Origin: Thermocatellispora tengchongensis
GTDB taxonomy: Bacteria > Actinomycetota > Actinomycetes > Streptosporangiales > Streptosporangiaceae
Assembly (NCBI RefSeq): GCF_014202315.1
Contig: NZ_JACHGN010000027.1
Location: 18,721-82,720 of the forward strand
Length of the DNA stretch: 64,000 nucleotides
Direction of reading: 5' to 3'
In this document: piece after piece, positions 22,838 through 30,768 of the stretch
How positions within the stretch are numbered: the first letter of the stretch is position 1
How the letters are laid out: each line of letters opens with the position of its first letter
Made by a program: the position numbers and the translations under genes
Notes under the pieces: model-generated
What the model was told of the DNA's origin: nothing
Database searches by the model: none
What the model saw: only the letters and a program-made list of their open reading frames with translations

Positions 22838-23566
22838 ATGCCTGGGTCCAAGCTGCGCCGAGCAGCGACCGCCGCCCTCGTGATCTGCTGGGGGATCGCC
22901 GCCGCCGCGTCCCCCGCCTCCGCGCACAACGTGCTCGAAGCCAGCACACCCGCCGACGGCGCCGTGCTGGACCGGGCCCCCGCGACGATCCTGCTGGACT
23001 TCAACGACGAGGTCCTGCCCCGCGCCGCGATCGTCCAGGTACGCGGCCCCGGTGGCGACCGCGCCGACAGCGGCGACCCCACCGTCACGGCCGACAAGGT
23101 CAGACAGCGCGTAGACCCGCCACAGCGGCCCGGCCGCTACACGATCGCCTACCGCGTCGTCTCCGCCGACGGCCACCCGATCACCGGCGAACTCGCCTTC
23201 ACCCTCACCGAGTCCGCGGCCGATCCGGCGGACGCGGCTGATGCGGCGGAGAAGGCAAAGGAAGACCAAGCCCAAAGCGCCCCCGCCGACACCGGAGATC
23301 ACGAAGACCCCGCCACGGCGCCGGACACGAGCACTTCCGCCCAGAGGGACGCTTCCGCCGACTCCGGCACGTCCAGGGAAGCGGGCCGCACCGCCGCCCC
23401 CCAGCCGCCCCCGGGACCCGCCGGAACCGCCGCCGCCCCCTCCGCGGACGACGGCCCCGGCATGATCCCGCTGGCCCTGCTCGTCGTGGCCCCGGTCCTG
23501 CTGGCCGCCGCAGTGGTGCTGACGCTCCGGGCGAGGAGAGGAGCCGCCGATGCCCAAGACACCTGA
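22838..23566 (+). CDS. CopC-domain copper resistance protein, membrane-anchored
   Basis: 242 residues. Signal peptide to about residue 29 (ASPASAHN), so the mature protein starts with the copper-binding histidine. The CopC beta-sandwich runs to about residue 130: HNVLEASTPADGAVLDRAPATILLDFND and VVSADGHPITGELAFTLTE, with the second conserved HxP histidine. A disordered Ser/Asp/Ala/Pro-rich linker follows (about 130-208), then one C-terminal transmembrane helix and a basic tail. It overlaps the CopD fusion gene by 17 bp and so is co-expressed. Probably delivers copper at the outer face of the membrane. Confidence 0.92.
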   Translation: MPGSKLRRAATAALVICWGIAAAASPASAHNVLEASTPADGAVLDRAPATILLDFNDEVLPRAAIVQVRGPGGDRADSGDPTVTADKVRQRVDPPQRPGRYTIAYRVVSADGHPITGELAFTLTESAADPADAADAAEKAKEDQAQSAPADTGDHEDPATAPDTSTSAQRDASADSGTSREAGRTAAPQPPPGPAGTAAAPSADDGPGMIPLALLVVAPVLLAAAVVLTLRARRGAADAQDT

Positions 23567-26500
23567 CCGCGCCGCCCGCGGAGGCCGCCACGAGCGCAAG
23601 CCCCGCGACCGCAAGCCCCGCCGCCCACCTTCCGGCTACGCCACAGTCACCCCGCTCCCCTGGGTGACCCTCCCTCCCGAGCCCACCCCCCACCCGACCC
23701 CCGAGCCCTCGCCGGATACGGCCCAGGCAGGTGGGGTGCGGCCGGATGGGATGTGGCCGGATGGGGCACCACCTCCGGCACCACCGCCTGCGCGGCCCGC
23801 GCCGCCCCCGATGCCTGGCGGTTCGTCGCCGTCTTCGGGCCCGGCTCGGGTGCCGTTGCGGCCGGAGGGGCAGGCGGCGGCGGGTGGTGGGGCGTTCCCG
23901 TGGCCTGCACCGGTTCCCGACCCCGCCGCCTCCGCCGTCGCGCCGCCGGATGGGGCGTGGCCGGATGGGATGTGGCCGGATGGGGCGCGATCGGATGGGG
24001 TGCGGCCGGATGGGGCCCGGTCCGATGAGGGCTGGCCGGATGTGGCACCACCTTCGGCACCACCGCGTGCGCGGCCCGCGCCGTCCCCGGTACCCACCGG
24101 TTCGTCGCCGTCTTCGGGACCGGCTTGGGGGCCCTTCCCGTTGGAGACGGAGGCCGTGCCGAGCACGGGGGCGTTCTCGTGGCCCGCACCCGTTTCCGAC
24201 CCCGCCACCTCCGCCGGTCACCCCCACCCGGCCTCCGATCCCTCCGTGCGTGCGTCTCCGCAACCGGTGTCTGGCGGTTCGTCGCCGTCTTCGGGTCCGG
24301 CTCGGGGTGCGTTGCGGGCGGAGGGGCGGGCGGCGGGGGGTGGGGCGTTCTCGTGGTCCGCATCGGTTGCCGAGCCTGCCGCCTCCGGCGCTGCGCCGGG
24401 GCGGGATCGGGGGGCGGCGGGCGGGCGTGGGGGGTGGTCCTTCTTCGAGTCCTGGGAGGAGCAGGGCGACGCGGCGGTCGCCGGTGGCGGGCGGTGGGGG
24501 GACGCGGATGCCGGTAGGGGGGCGGCCGGGTTGTGGGGGGCCTCGGACACGCGGCTGCTGTCCGGGGCCTGGCCGCAGGGGGGTGGCGCCGCTGAGCCTA
24601 CGCCCCCGAGCATGCCGCGTCCGGACAGGGCTTCGGACATGGCTTCGGACATGGCTTCGGACGTGGCTTCGGACATGGCTGTGCGTCCGGACATGGTGGC
24701 GAATATGCCGCTGGCGGCGTTCGGGCCCTCGCCCATGCCGGTGCGGCCGGAGTCGCGGGGGGAGTCGGCGCGCGAGGGGAGCGGGGGGCGGTTCCGGCTG
24801 GTTGTGATGCCGGGGGCGGCGGGGGGCGAGCGGCCGGTGTGGGTCGTAGCGCTGATGGCCGCCGGGTACGCCCTGTTCGTCATGCTGATCGGGCTGTGGC
24901 TCGGTGGCGGGCAGCCGCTCCCGGCGGAGGCCGGTGGGCTGCCGAGCCCGGGGGCCTTCGTGGCGTGGGCGATACCGGTGACGCAGCTCGCCCGTGACGC
25001 GTGCGCCATCCTCACCGTGGGCATGCTGCTCGGGGCGGCGGTCCTGGTGCGGTCGCGGGGCGCCCTGGCCGGACCCGCCGCGCGTTGCGTGCGCGCCGCC
25101 GGGTTGTGGGCGCTCGGGTGGGCCGCCTGCGCGGCGTTCGCCGTGTTGCTGGCGCTGGCCGACTTCGTGACCGTGCCGCTCACCGGGCTCGGCTCCGTGG
25201 ACGGACTGGCCGGGCTCGCGCTCTCGCTCGCCCCTACGCGGGCGATGCTCCTCACCGTGGCCGCGGCGCTGGCCGTGGCGGTCGGCGGGCACCTGGTCAG
25301 GCGGCGGGAGGGGGCCGCGGCGCTTCTCGGCACGGCGGTGCTCGGGCTGTTGCCCGCCGCGTACGCCGGGCACGCCGCCACCGGCGACGACCACATGGTG
25401 GCCACCTCCGGCATGCTGGTGCACACCGTGGCCGTCGCGCTGTGGATCGGCGGGCTGGCCGCGATCGTGTTCCCGCTGCGCGGGGCGCGCGCCGAGCTGC
25501 CCGCCGCGGTCACCCGGTTCAGCGCGGTCGCGCTGGCCTGCTTCGCCGCCACCGGCGTGTCCGGGCTGGCCGGCGCCTGGGTCAGGACGGGCGGGCCCGC
25601 GGAGCTCTTCGGCTCCGCCTACGGCGTGCTGGTGCTGGGCAAGATCGTGCTGCTGGGCGCGCTCGGCTACATCGGGTGGCGGCACCGGAGCACCACCGTG
25701 GCGGGGCTGCGCGAGGGGCGTACCGCGTGGCGGCCGTTCCTGCGGCTCGCGGCCGGGGAGATCATGGTGATGGCGGCGGCGGCCGGGCTGGCGGTCGCGC
25801 TGTCGCGCACCCCGCCGCCGGTGACCGCGCAGGACCTGAGCGTCGCGCGGGTGCTGCTCGGCTACGACCTGCCGGTGCTCGACCCGGCCCGCCTGGTCAC
25901 GCTGTGGCGGCCCGACCCGCTCATCCTGCTGTCCCTGGCCGGGGCCGCGCTGGCGTACGCGGCGGGGCTGCGCCGCCTGCGCGGGGCGGGGGAGACCTGG
26001 CCGCGCCACCGCGTGCTCGCCTGGTTCTGCGGGGTGGCGGTGCTGGCGTTCGCGCTGGCCGGGGGCGTCGCGGCGTACGCGCCGGCGTTGTTCTCCGTGC
26101 ACGCCGTGCAGCACGTGATGCTCGGCGTCGTGGCCCCGGTCCTCCTGGTACGCGGCGCGCCCGTCACCCTCGCCACCCGCGTGTGCGGCGAGCGCGCCGA
26201 GGCGTGCGTGCGCCGCCTGCTGCCGCTGACCCGCCCGCCGGTCGTGCTGGTGGCCTTCGCCGTCCCGCCCGTGGCCCTCTACCTCGGCGGCCTGTACGAG
26301 CCCGCCCAATCCGGCCACGCCGTCCACCTGCTCGCCGTGCTCGCCACGCTCGGCTCGGGCCTGTTGTTCTTCGGCGTGGTCCTGGGCGGTGCCGGCGGGC
26401 TCGACCTGGGCACCCGCCGGCTGATGGCGCGGATCGCGATCCCCGGCGTCACGCTGGTCGCGCTCGCCGTGATCCTGGGGCCGCCGATCGCCCCGGAGTG

Positions 26501-26669
26501 GTTCGCCCGGCTGCGCCTGCCGTGGGCCCCCGATCCGGCGGTGGCGCAGGACGCGGGCGGCGCCCTGTGGGGCCTGCTCACGGTCACCGCCCTGCTCGGC
26601 CTGCTCGCGCTGCTCGCCGGACGCCGCCGCCGGGGCAGGCGGCGCGCCCGCGCCCGGTTCCTGCCCTGA
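23550..26669 (+). CDS. CopD-CtaG membrane fusion with a long repetitive N-terminal extension
   Basis: 1039 residues. About residues 1-430 are disordered, Pro/Gly/Ser-rich and repetitive: GSSPSSGPA occurs three times, PDGxWPDG units tandemly, and an ASDMASDMASDVASDMA run. Then comes a CopD-like copper transport region of about eight transmembrane segments (WVVALMAAGYALFVMLIG onward, with GHAATGDDHMVATSGMLVHTVAVALWIGG) and a cytochrome c oxidase assembly CtaG-like region (HAVQHVMLGVVAPVLLVRGAP, LYEPAQSGHAVHLLAV, GPPIAPEWFARL). CopD-CtaG fusions are normal in actinomycetes; the extension is not. The start is supported by GGAGAGGAG upstream and the overlap with copC. It likely supplies copper to terminal oxidase. 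Confidence 0.88.
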   Translation: MPKTPDRAARGGRHERKPRDRKPRRPPSGYATVTPLPWVTLPPEPTPHPTPEPSPDTAQAGGVRPDGMWPDGAPPPAPPPARPAPPPMPGGSSPSSGPARVPLRPEGQAAAGGGAFPWPAPVPDPAASAVAPPDGAWPDGMWPDGARSDGVRPDGARSDEGWPDVAPPSAPPRARPAPSPVPTGSSPSSGPAWGPFPLETEAVPSTGAFSWPAPVSDPATSAGHPHPASDPSVRASPQPVSGGSSPSSGPARGALRAEGRAAGGGAFSWSASVAEPAASGAAPGRDRGAAGGRGGWSFFESWEEQGDAAVAGGGRWGDADAGRGAAGLWGASDTRLLSGAWPQGGGAAEPTPPSMPRPDRASDMASDMASDVASDMAVRPDMVANMPLAAFGPSPMPVRPESRGESAREGSGGRFRLVVMPGAAGGERPVWVVALMAAGYALFVMLIGLWLGGGQPLPAEAGGLPSPGAFVAWAIPVTQLARDACAILTVGMLLGAAVLVRSRGALAGPAARCVRAAGLWALGWAACAAFAVLLALADFVTVPLTGLGSVDGLAGLALSLAPTRAMLLTVAAALAVAVGGHLVRRREGAAALLGTAVLGLLPAAYAGHAATGDDHMVATSGMLVHTVAVALWIGGLAAIVFPLRGARAELPAAVTRFSAVALACFAATGVSGLAGAWVRTGGPAELFGSAYGVLVLGKIVLLGALGYIGWRHRSTTVAGLREGRTAWRPFLRLAAGEIMVMAAAAGLAVALSRTPPPVTAQDLSVARVLLGYDLPVLDPARLVTLWRPDPLILLSLAGAALAYAAGLRRLRGAGETWPRHRVLAWFCGVAVLAFALAGGVAAYAPALFSVHAVQHVMLGVVAPVLLVRGAPVTLATRVCGERAEACVRRLLPLTRPPVVLVAFAVPPVALYLGGLYEPAQSGHAVHLLAVLATLGSGLLFFGVVLGGAGGLDLGTRRLMARIAIPGVTLVALAVILGPPIAPEWFARLRLPWAPDPAVAQDAGGALWGLLTVTALLGLLALLAGRRRRGRRRARARFLP
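23735..24700 (+). repeat. Coding repeats inside the CopD-CtaG extension
   Basis: A ~40-bp unit around GGTTCGTCGCCGTCTTCGGG recurs at about 23819, 24099 and 24276, and the preceding CACCACCG-GTGCGCGGCCCG block at about 23778 and 24058. A 15-bp minisatellite built on GCCGGATGGGG lies at 23740-23765 and 23946-24045. A 12-bp unit GCTTCGGACATG runs about four times at 24630-24680. All keep the reading frame (multiples of three), so they expand the protein rather than break it. Confidence 0.75.
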
Positions 26670-26687
26670 CCGTCGCGGCCGGGGCGG

Positions 26688-27329
26688 TCAGGTGTGCCGC
26701 TCGGCCTTGATCCGGGCCGCCAGCGCGGCGGCCTGGGTGCGGCGCTGCATGTTGAGCTTGGCCAGCAGGTTGGAGACGTAGTTCTTGACGGTCTTCTCGG
26801 CCAGGAACAGCCGCTCGCCGATCTGCCGGTTGGTCAGCCCCTCGCCGATCAGCTCCAGGATGTGCCGCTCCTGCTCCGACAGCGCGCCGAGCGGGTCCTT
26901 GCGGGCCGTCTGGTCGCGCAGCCGCGCCAGCATCGCGGCGGTGGTCTGCGGGTCGAGCAGCGACTGGCCCGAGGCGACCGTCCGTACCGCGCCGACCAGG
27001 TCCGAGCCGTGGATCTGCTTGAGCACGTAGCCCGCCGCGCCCGCCATGACCGCGTCGAACAGCGCCTCGTCGTCGGCGAAGGAGGTCAGCATCAGGCAGG
27101 CCAGCTCCGGCACCCGGGAGCGGACCTCGCGGCAGACGTCCACGCCGTTGCCGTCGGGCAGGCGCACGTCGAGCACGGCGACGTCGGGCCGCAGGGCCGG
27201 GATGCGGGCGACGGCCGACTCGGCGGTGCCGGCCTCGCCGACCACCTCGATGTCGTCCTCGGACTCCAGCAACGCGGCCACGCCCCGGCGCACGACCTCG
27301 TGGTCGTCTACGAGGAACACGCGAATCAT
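26688..27329 (-). CDS. NarL/DevR-like response regulator
   Basis: 213 residues. Receiver domain MIRVFLVDDHEVVRRGVAALLE with acidic pair at 8-9, phospho-acceptor in DVAVLDVRLPDGNG near residue 54, Thr in LMLTSF near 82 and Lys in YVLKQIHG near 104. The LuxR-type helix-turn-helix EGLTNRQIGERLFLAEKTVKNYVSNLLAKLNM matches the DevR/DosR subgroup. It starts in an ATGA-type overlap with the MFS gene stop, so the two are one operon; no sensor kinase is adjacent. Likely activated by an unlinked or DevS-like kinase under redox or hypoxia signals (family inference). Confidence 0.92.
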   Translation of the reverse strand: MIRVFLVDDHEVVRRGVAALLESEDDIEVVGEAGTAESAVARIPALRPDVAVLDVRLPDGNGVDVCREVRSRVPELACLMLTSFADDEALFDAVMAGAAGYVLKQIHGSDLVGAVRTVASGQSLLDPQTTAAMLARLRDQTARKDPLGALSEQERHILELIGEGLTNRQIGERLFLAEKTVKNYVSNLLAKLNMQRRTQAAALAARIKAERHT

Positions 27330-28546
27330 GACGCAACGCTATCCCTCCCCTCGCCGCCGCCAGTAGGGGCGAAAGTCCCGCCGCCCGAGGGGTCCGCGCG
27401 CAGGCCGGGTACGAGCGCCAGCGTGACCGCCACCGAAGCCACCGCCATCACCGCCATCGCCGTCGCCGGGCCGGTGTGCTCGGCCACCGCGCCCGCGATC
27501 CCCGCGCCGACGCCCTGCATGGTCACCATCCCCGCCGAGTGCAGGCCCAGGGCGTGCCCGCTCATCTCCTCCGGGGTCAGGGCCAGCAGCCGGTCCTGGA
27601 GCAGCAGGCTCGCGGCGTACCCGACCGAGGCCAGGGTGACGGCGGCCACCGCGACCGGCAGCGCCGGGTCCAGCGCGAAGACCAGGTACGGCACCGCCAG
27701 CAGCAGGCGCAGCGGGGCGTCCAGCCGCCCGCGCCAGGCGGGCGGGGTGAACCGGCCGGTCAGCGTGTCGCCGGCGAGCATGCCGAGGGCGGCGCAGGCG
27801 AACAGCAAACCCGCGTGCCCGGGGGCGTACGGGACGTACAGCGACTCGCACCCCACGATCAGGCCGTTCGGCACCCACAGCGCCAGGTAGACGTACCGGC
27901 GGGGCCGCGAGGACCACAGCAGGACGTTGCCGCGCCAGGTCTCCGCGATCGACGGCCGCCCGGCGGCGCGCGGCGGCCTGCGCCGCAGCCCGAAGCGGGC
28001 GACCGCGGCGGCGGCGAGGTGGAGCGCGGCGGCGGCGAGGAGGGTCTGCCCCGGGGAGAGCACCGCGATCAGCGCGCCGCCGGCGGCGAACCCGCAGATC
28101 TGCACCGCTCCGACCGACATGTTCAGCACCGAGCGGCCCAGCAGGTAGTCCTCGCGCGGCAGGATCTCGGTCAGCAGCCCGTAGCGCACGCCCCCGGCCA
28201 CGGCGGCGAGCATGCCGAGCGCCAGCACCACGGCGAACATCGCCGCCAGGTGCAGCCCCGGCACGGCCAGCAGCAGCGTGCCCAGGGCGAAGACGACCTC
28301 CACGCCCGTCAGCGCGGCCCGCGGCGGCAGCCGGTCGGCCGCCGACAGCAGCGCGGTCGCGCCCACCGCCTGGGCCAGCGAGGGCCCGAACATGCTCAGG
28401 GCCGACAGCAGCGGCGATCCGGTCGCCGCGAACACCAGCGTGCCGAGCGCCAGCCCGCTCACCGTGGACGCCCCCACCATCAGGGTGCCGGTCCCGAACA
28501 GGGCGGCGAATCCCGGCGTACGCCACAACTCCCGATACGTAGCCAC
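27326..28546 (-). CDS. MFS transporter
   Basis: 406 residues from VATYRELWRTPGFAALFGTGTLMVG. About twelve transmembrane segments, with the MFS loop region SAADRLPPRAALTG near residue 75 and LLTEILPREDYLLGRSVLNMSVG near 125. Resembles the export-type MFS proteins found beside ArsR-like regulators. GTG at 28594 could extend it by 16 residues, but that codon lies inside a perfect inverted repeat, so I favour 28546. The divergent ArsR-like regulator is the likely controller. Substrate unknown. Confidence 0.85.
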   Translation of the reverse strand: MATYRELWRTPGFAALFGTGTLMVGASTVSGLALGTLVFAATGSPLLSALSMFGPSLAQAVGATALLSAADRLPPRAALTGVEVVFALGTLLLAVPGLHLAAMFAVVLALGMLAAVAGGVRYGLLTEILPREDYLLGRSVLNMSVGAVQICGFAAGGALIAVLSPGQTLLAAAALHLAAAAVARFGLRRRPPRAAGRPSIAETWRGNVLLWSSRPRRYVYLALWVPNGLIVGCESLYVPYAPGHAGLLFACAALGMLAGDTLTGRFTPPAWRGRLDAPLRLLLAVPYLVFALDPALPVAVAAVTLASVGYAASLLLQDRLLALTPEEMSGHALGLHSAGMVTMQGVGAGIAGAVAEHTGPATAMAVMAVASVAVTLALVPGLRADPSGGGTFAPTGGGEGRDSVAS

Positions 28547-28585
28547 GGACCGGAGTCTCGGCAGGGCGGCTGCCGGCCCGTTACT

Positions 28586-28605
28586 GTTTCGCACGCACGC
28601 GAAAC
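28586..28605. promoter_or_regulatory. Inverted repeat GTTTCGC-N6-GCGAAAC in the MFS/ArsR divergent region
   Basis: Perfect 7-bp arms with a 6-bp spacer, located between the divergent MFS and regulator genes. The geometry is typical of a dimeric winged-helix repressor site, so it is the best candidate operator for the regulator encoded at 28624. Confidence 0.65.
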
Positions 28606-28623
28606 CTCCGAAAAAGGGGTGCC

Positions 28624-29622
28624 ATGGGCTGGTGGCAGGTCAACGCCGACACCCTCGCCGGCAGCCGGTTCGCCGTCTCCCCGCTGGCCGAGGCCACCGC
28701 GAGCCTGATCGTCCTGCACCGCGCCGTCGCCGGGCACCCGGGCGAACGCGCCTGGCTCGACGCGCACCTGCCCGCGTACCGCGAGCGGCTGGCGGCCGAC
28801 CCGGTCACCGCGCTCCTGGTGAGCGCCGCCCTCGGCCGCCGCTGGATCGCCGACTTCCTCGTGCCCACCCCCACCGGCGAGGACGACCCCTGCTTCGAGG
28901 AGGAGCTGGATCGCGTCCGCGCGGCCCCGCCCGGCTCCGCCCGCGACGACCTCACCCTCTCCCTGCGCGGACCCCTCCCGGCCGAGCTGCACCGCGACGA
29001 CCTGCCCGCGCGCATGGCGGACCTGCTGCGCTGGGTCTGGCACGAGACCGTCCTGCCCACCTGGCCCCGGCGCCGCCGGGTCATCGAGGCCGACGTGGTC
29101 GCCCGCACCGCCCGCCTGGGCCAGGGCGGCTGGGCCGCCGCCCTGGGCGGCATGCGCCCCGGCATGCGCTGGCTCGGCGAGGGCCGGCTCCAGATCAACG
29201 CCCACGACAACCCGCCCCGGGTGATCTCCGGCGCCCAGCTCCTGTTCGTCCCGGTCACCCCCGGCAAGGGCTGGGTCTCCTGGGACGCCCCCCGCCGCTA
29301 CGCCGTCATCTACCCCTGCTCGGGCGCCCTCGCCGACCCCGCCCGCACCCCGGTCCCCGAATCGCTCGGCCGCCTGCTCGGCCCGGCCCGCGCCACGGTC
29401 CTGGTCCTCCTGGACACCCCCAAGAGCACCACCCAGCTCGTCGCCCTGACCGGCCAGGCCCTGGGGTCGGTGGGCCGCCACCTGAAGATCCTGCTGGACG
29501 CCGGCCTGGTGACCCGCCGCCGCGCCGGCCGCTCCGTCCTCTACTACCGCACCCCCGCCGCCGAGGCCCTCCTCCAGGCCCAGGATCGCCGGGCGGAGTA
29601 CGGCGCTGATCCGGGACCTTAA
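28624..29622 (+). CDS. ArsR-family regulator with N-terminal DUF5937-like domain
   Basis: 332 residues. The large N-terminal part (MGWWQVNADTLAGSRFAVSPLAEATASLIVL and DRVRAAPPGSARDDLTLSLRG) fits the domain found in actinomycete ArsR-like regulators. The C-terminal winged helix is PARATVLVLLDTPKSTTQLVALTGQALGSVGRHLKILLDAGLVTRRRAGRSVLYYRT, a clear ArsR-type helix-turn-helix. No metal-binding CxC is seen, so metal sensing is unlikely. Divergent from the MFS gene; its TAA overlaps the first bases of the iron box of the FecCD operon. Confidence 0.88.
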   Translation: MGWWQVNADTLAGSRFAVSPLAEATASLIVLHRAVAGHPGERAWLDAHLPAYRERLAADPVTALLVSAALGRRWIADFLVPTPTGEDDPCFEEELDRVRAAPPGSARDDLTLSLRGPLPAELHRDDLPARMADLLRWVWHETVLPTWPRRRRVIEADVVARTARLGQGGWAAALGGMRPGMRWLGEGRLQINAHDNPPRVISGAQLLFVPVTPGKGWVSWDAPRRYAVIYPCSGALADPARTPVPESLGRLLGPARATVLVLLDTPKSTTQLVALTGQALGSVGRHLKILLDAGLVTRRRAGRSVLYYRTPAAEALLQAQDRRAEYGADPGP

Positions 29623-29637
29623 GTTAGGCTAGCCTAA
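29619..29637. promoter_or_regulatory. Iron box (IdeR/DmdR-type) upstream of FecCD permeases
   Basis: TTAAGTTAGGCTAGCCTAA matches the actinobacterial consensus TTAGGTTAGGCTAACCTAA at 17 of 19 positions and contains a perfect 14-bp palindrome. It lies only four bases before the permease start and overlaps the stop codon of the preceding gene, so a leaderless or very short transcript is implied. Confidence 0.88.
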
Positions 29638-29641
29638 AGGC

Positions 29642-30694
29642 GTGATCTCTTCCGCCCCGCCTTCTGGAGCCGTGTCCCAGGAGGCCGTCCCCGTACGGCG
29701 GGCGGGGTGGCGGTTCGCCGGGCTGGTCGTGCTGGGCGGGGTGCTGGCGCTGACGGTGGTGGCCAGCGTCGCGCTGGGGGCGCAGTCGATCCCGTTCGAG
29801 CGGGCGGTCGCGGGGGTGTTCGCGCCCGACGGCTCGCAGAGCGCGCTGATCGTGCAGGAGCTGCGGCTGCCGCGTACGCTGCTCGGGCTGGCCGTCGGCG
29901 TGGCGCTGGGGCTGGCCGGGGCGCTGATGCAGGCGCTGACGCGCAACCCGCTGGCCGAGCCGGGGCTGCTCGGGGTGAACGGCGGCGCGGCGGTCGCCGT
30001 GGTGTCGGTGATCGCGCTGCTGCGGGTGGACGACGTGCTGGTGTACGTGTGGGCCGCCTTCGCCGGGGCCGCGGTGGCGGCGGTGGCGGTCTACCTGATC
30101 GGCTCGCGCGGACGGGCCGTGGCCTCGCCGGGGCGGCTGGTGCTGGCCGGGGCCGCGGTCAACGCGGTGGCCGTGGCGCTCACGAACGGGATCATGCTGC
30201 TCAGCCCGCGCAGCTTCGGCGGGTTCCGGTTCTGGCAGGTGGGGTCGCTGGCCGGGCGCGACCTGGGCACGCTGCTCCGGGTGCTGCCGTTCCTGGGGGC
30301 CGGGGTGCTCATCGCGCTGCTGCTGGCCCGGCCGCTGAACGCGCTGGCCCTGGGCGAGGACGCCGGGCGGTCCCTGGGGGCGCGGCCCGAGCGCACCCGG
30401 GCGCTGGGCGCGGTCGCGGTCGTGCTGCTGTGCGGCGCGGCCACCGCCGCCGCCGGGCCGATCGCGTTCGTCGGGCTCGCGGTGCCGTTCGTGGTGCGGG
30501 CGCTGGTGGGGCCCGACCAGCGGTGGGTGCTGCCGTACTCGGCGCTGCTCGCGCCGGTGCTGCTGCTGGCGGCCGACATCGCCGGACGGCTCGTGGTGCC
30601 GCCGGGCGAGCTGGAGACCGGGATCGTCACCGCGTTCCTGGGGGCGCCGATCTTCGCCCTGATGGTCCGCCGGGGAAGGGTGCCGAAACTGTGA
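29642..30694 (+). CDS. FecCD-family iron-siderophore ABC permease (first)
   Basis: 350 residues, GTG start. About nine to ten transmembrane segments with family markers: LRLPRTLLGLAVGVALGLAGALMQALTRNPLAEPGLLGVNGGAA near residue 77 and the ATPase-contact region LGARPERTRALGAVAVVLLCGAATAAAGPIAFVGLAVPF near 245. This is FepD-like. It should import ferric siderophore together with the second permease. The iron box directly upstream implies repression when iron is plentiful. No binding-protein or ATPase gene is nearby. Confidence 0.92.
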   Translation: MISSAPPSGAVSQEAVPVRRAGWRFAGLVVLGGVLALTVVASVALGAQSIPFERAVAGVFAPDGSQSALIVQELRLPRTLLGLAVGVALGLAGALMQALTRNPLAEPGLLGVNGGAAVAVVSVIALLRVDDVLVYVWAAFAGAAVAAVAVYLIGSRGRAVASPGRLVLAGAAVNAVAVALTNGIMLLSPRSFGGFRFWQVGSLAGRDLGTLLRVLPFLGAGVLIALLLARPLNALALGEDAGRSLGARPERTRALGAVAVVLLCGAATAAAGPIAFVGLAVPFVVRALVGPDQRWVLPYSALLAPVLLLAADIAGRLVVPPGELETGIVTAFLGAPIFALMVRRGRVPKL

Positions 30695-30715
30695 GCGAGC
30701 GTAGCGAGCGAACCG

Positions 30716-30768
30716 GTGAGCACAGCAGTCTCCGGCTCACAGCCCCGACGAAGGAGGGGCTGTGAGCC
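30716..30768 (+). promoter_or_regulatory. Strong hairpin sequestering the ribosome site of the second permease
   Basis: GGCTCACAGCCCC (30734-30746) and GGGGCTGTGAGCC (30756-30768) are perfect 13-bp complements with a 9-base loop. The loop and 3' arm contain the Shine-Dalgarno AAGGAGGGG, and the GTG start (30762) lies in the arm. An upstream GTGAGC (30716-30721) can pair instead with GCTCAC (30735-30740) in the 5' arm, giving a mutually exclusive fold. This looks like translational control or coupling. Confidence 0.7.

Noticed and set aside
23205-26327. A 1040-codon minus-strand frame opposite the CopD-CtaG gene
   Set aside because: Arg/Pro/His repeats are the complement of the coding minisatellites; the plus-strand frame has clear CopD and CtaG motifs.
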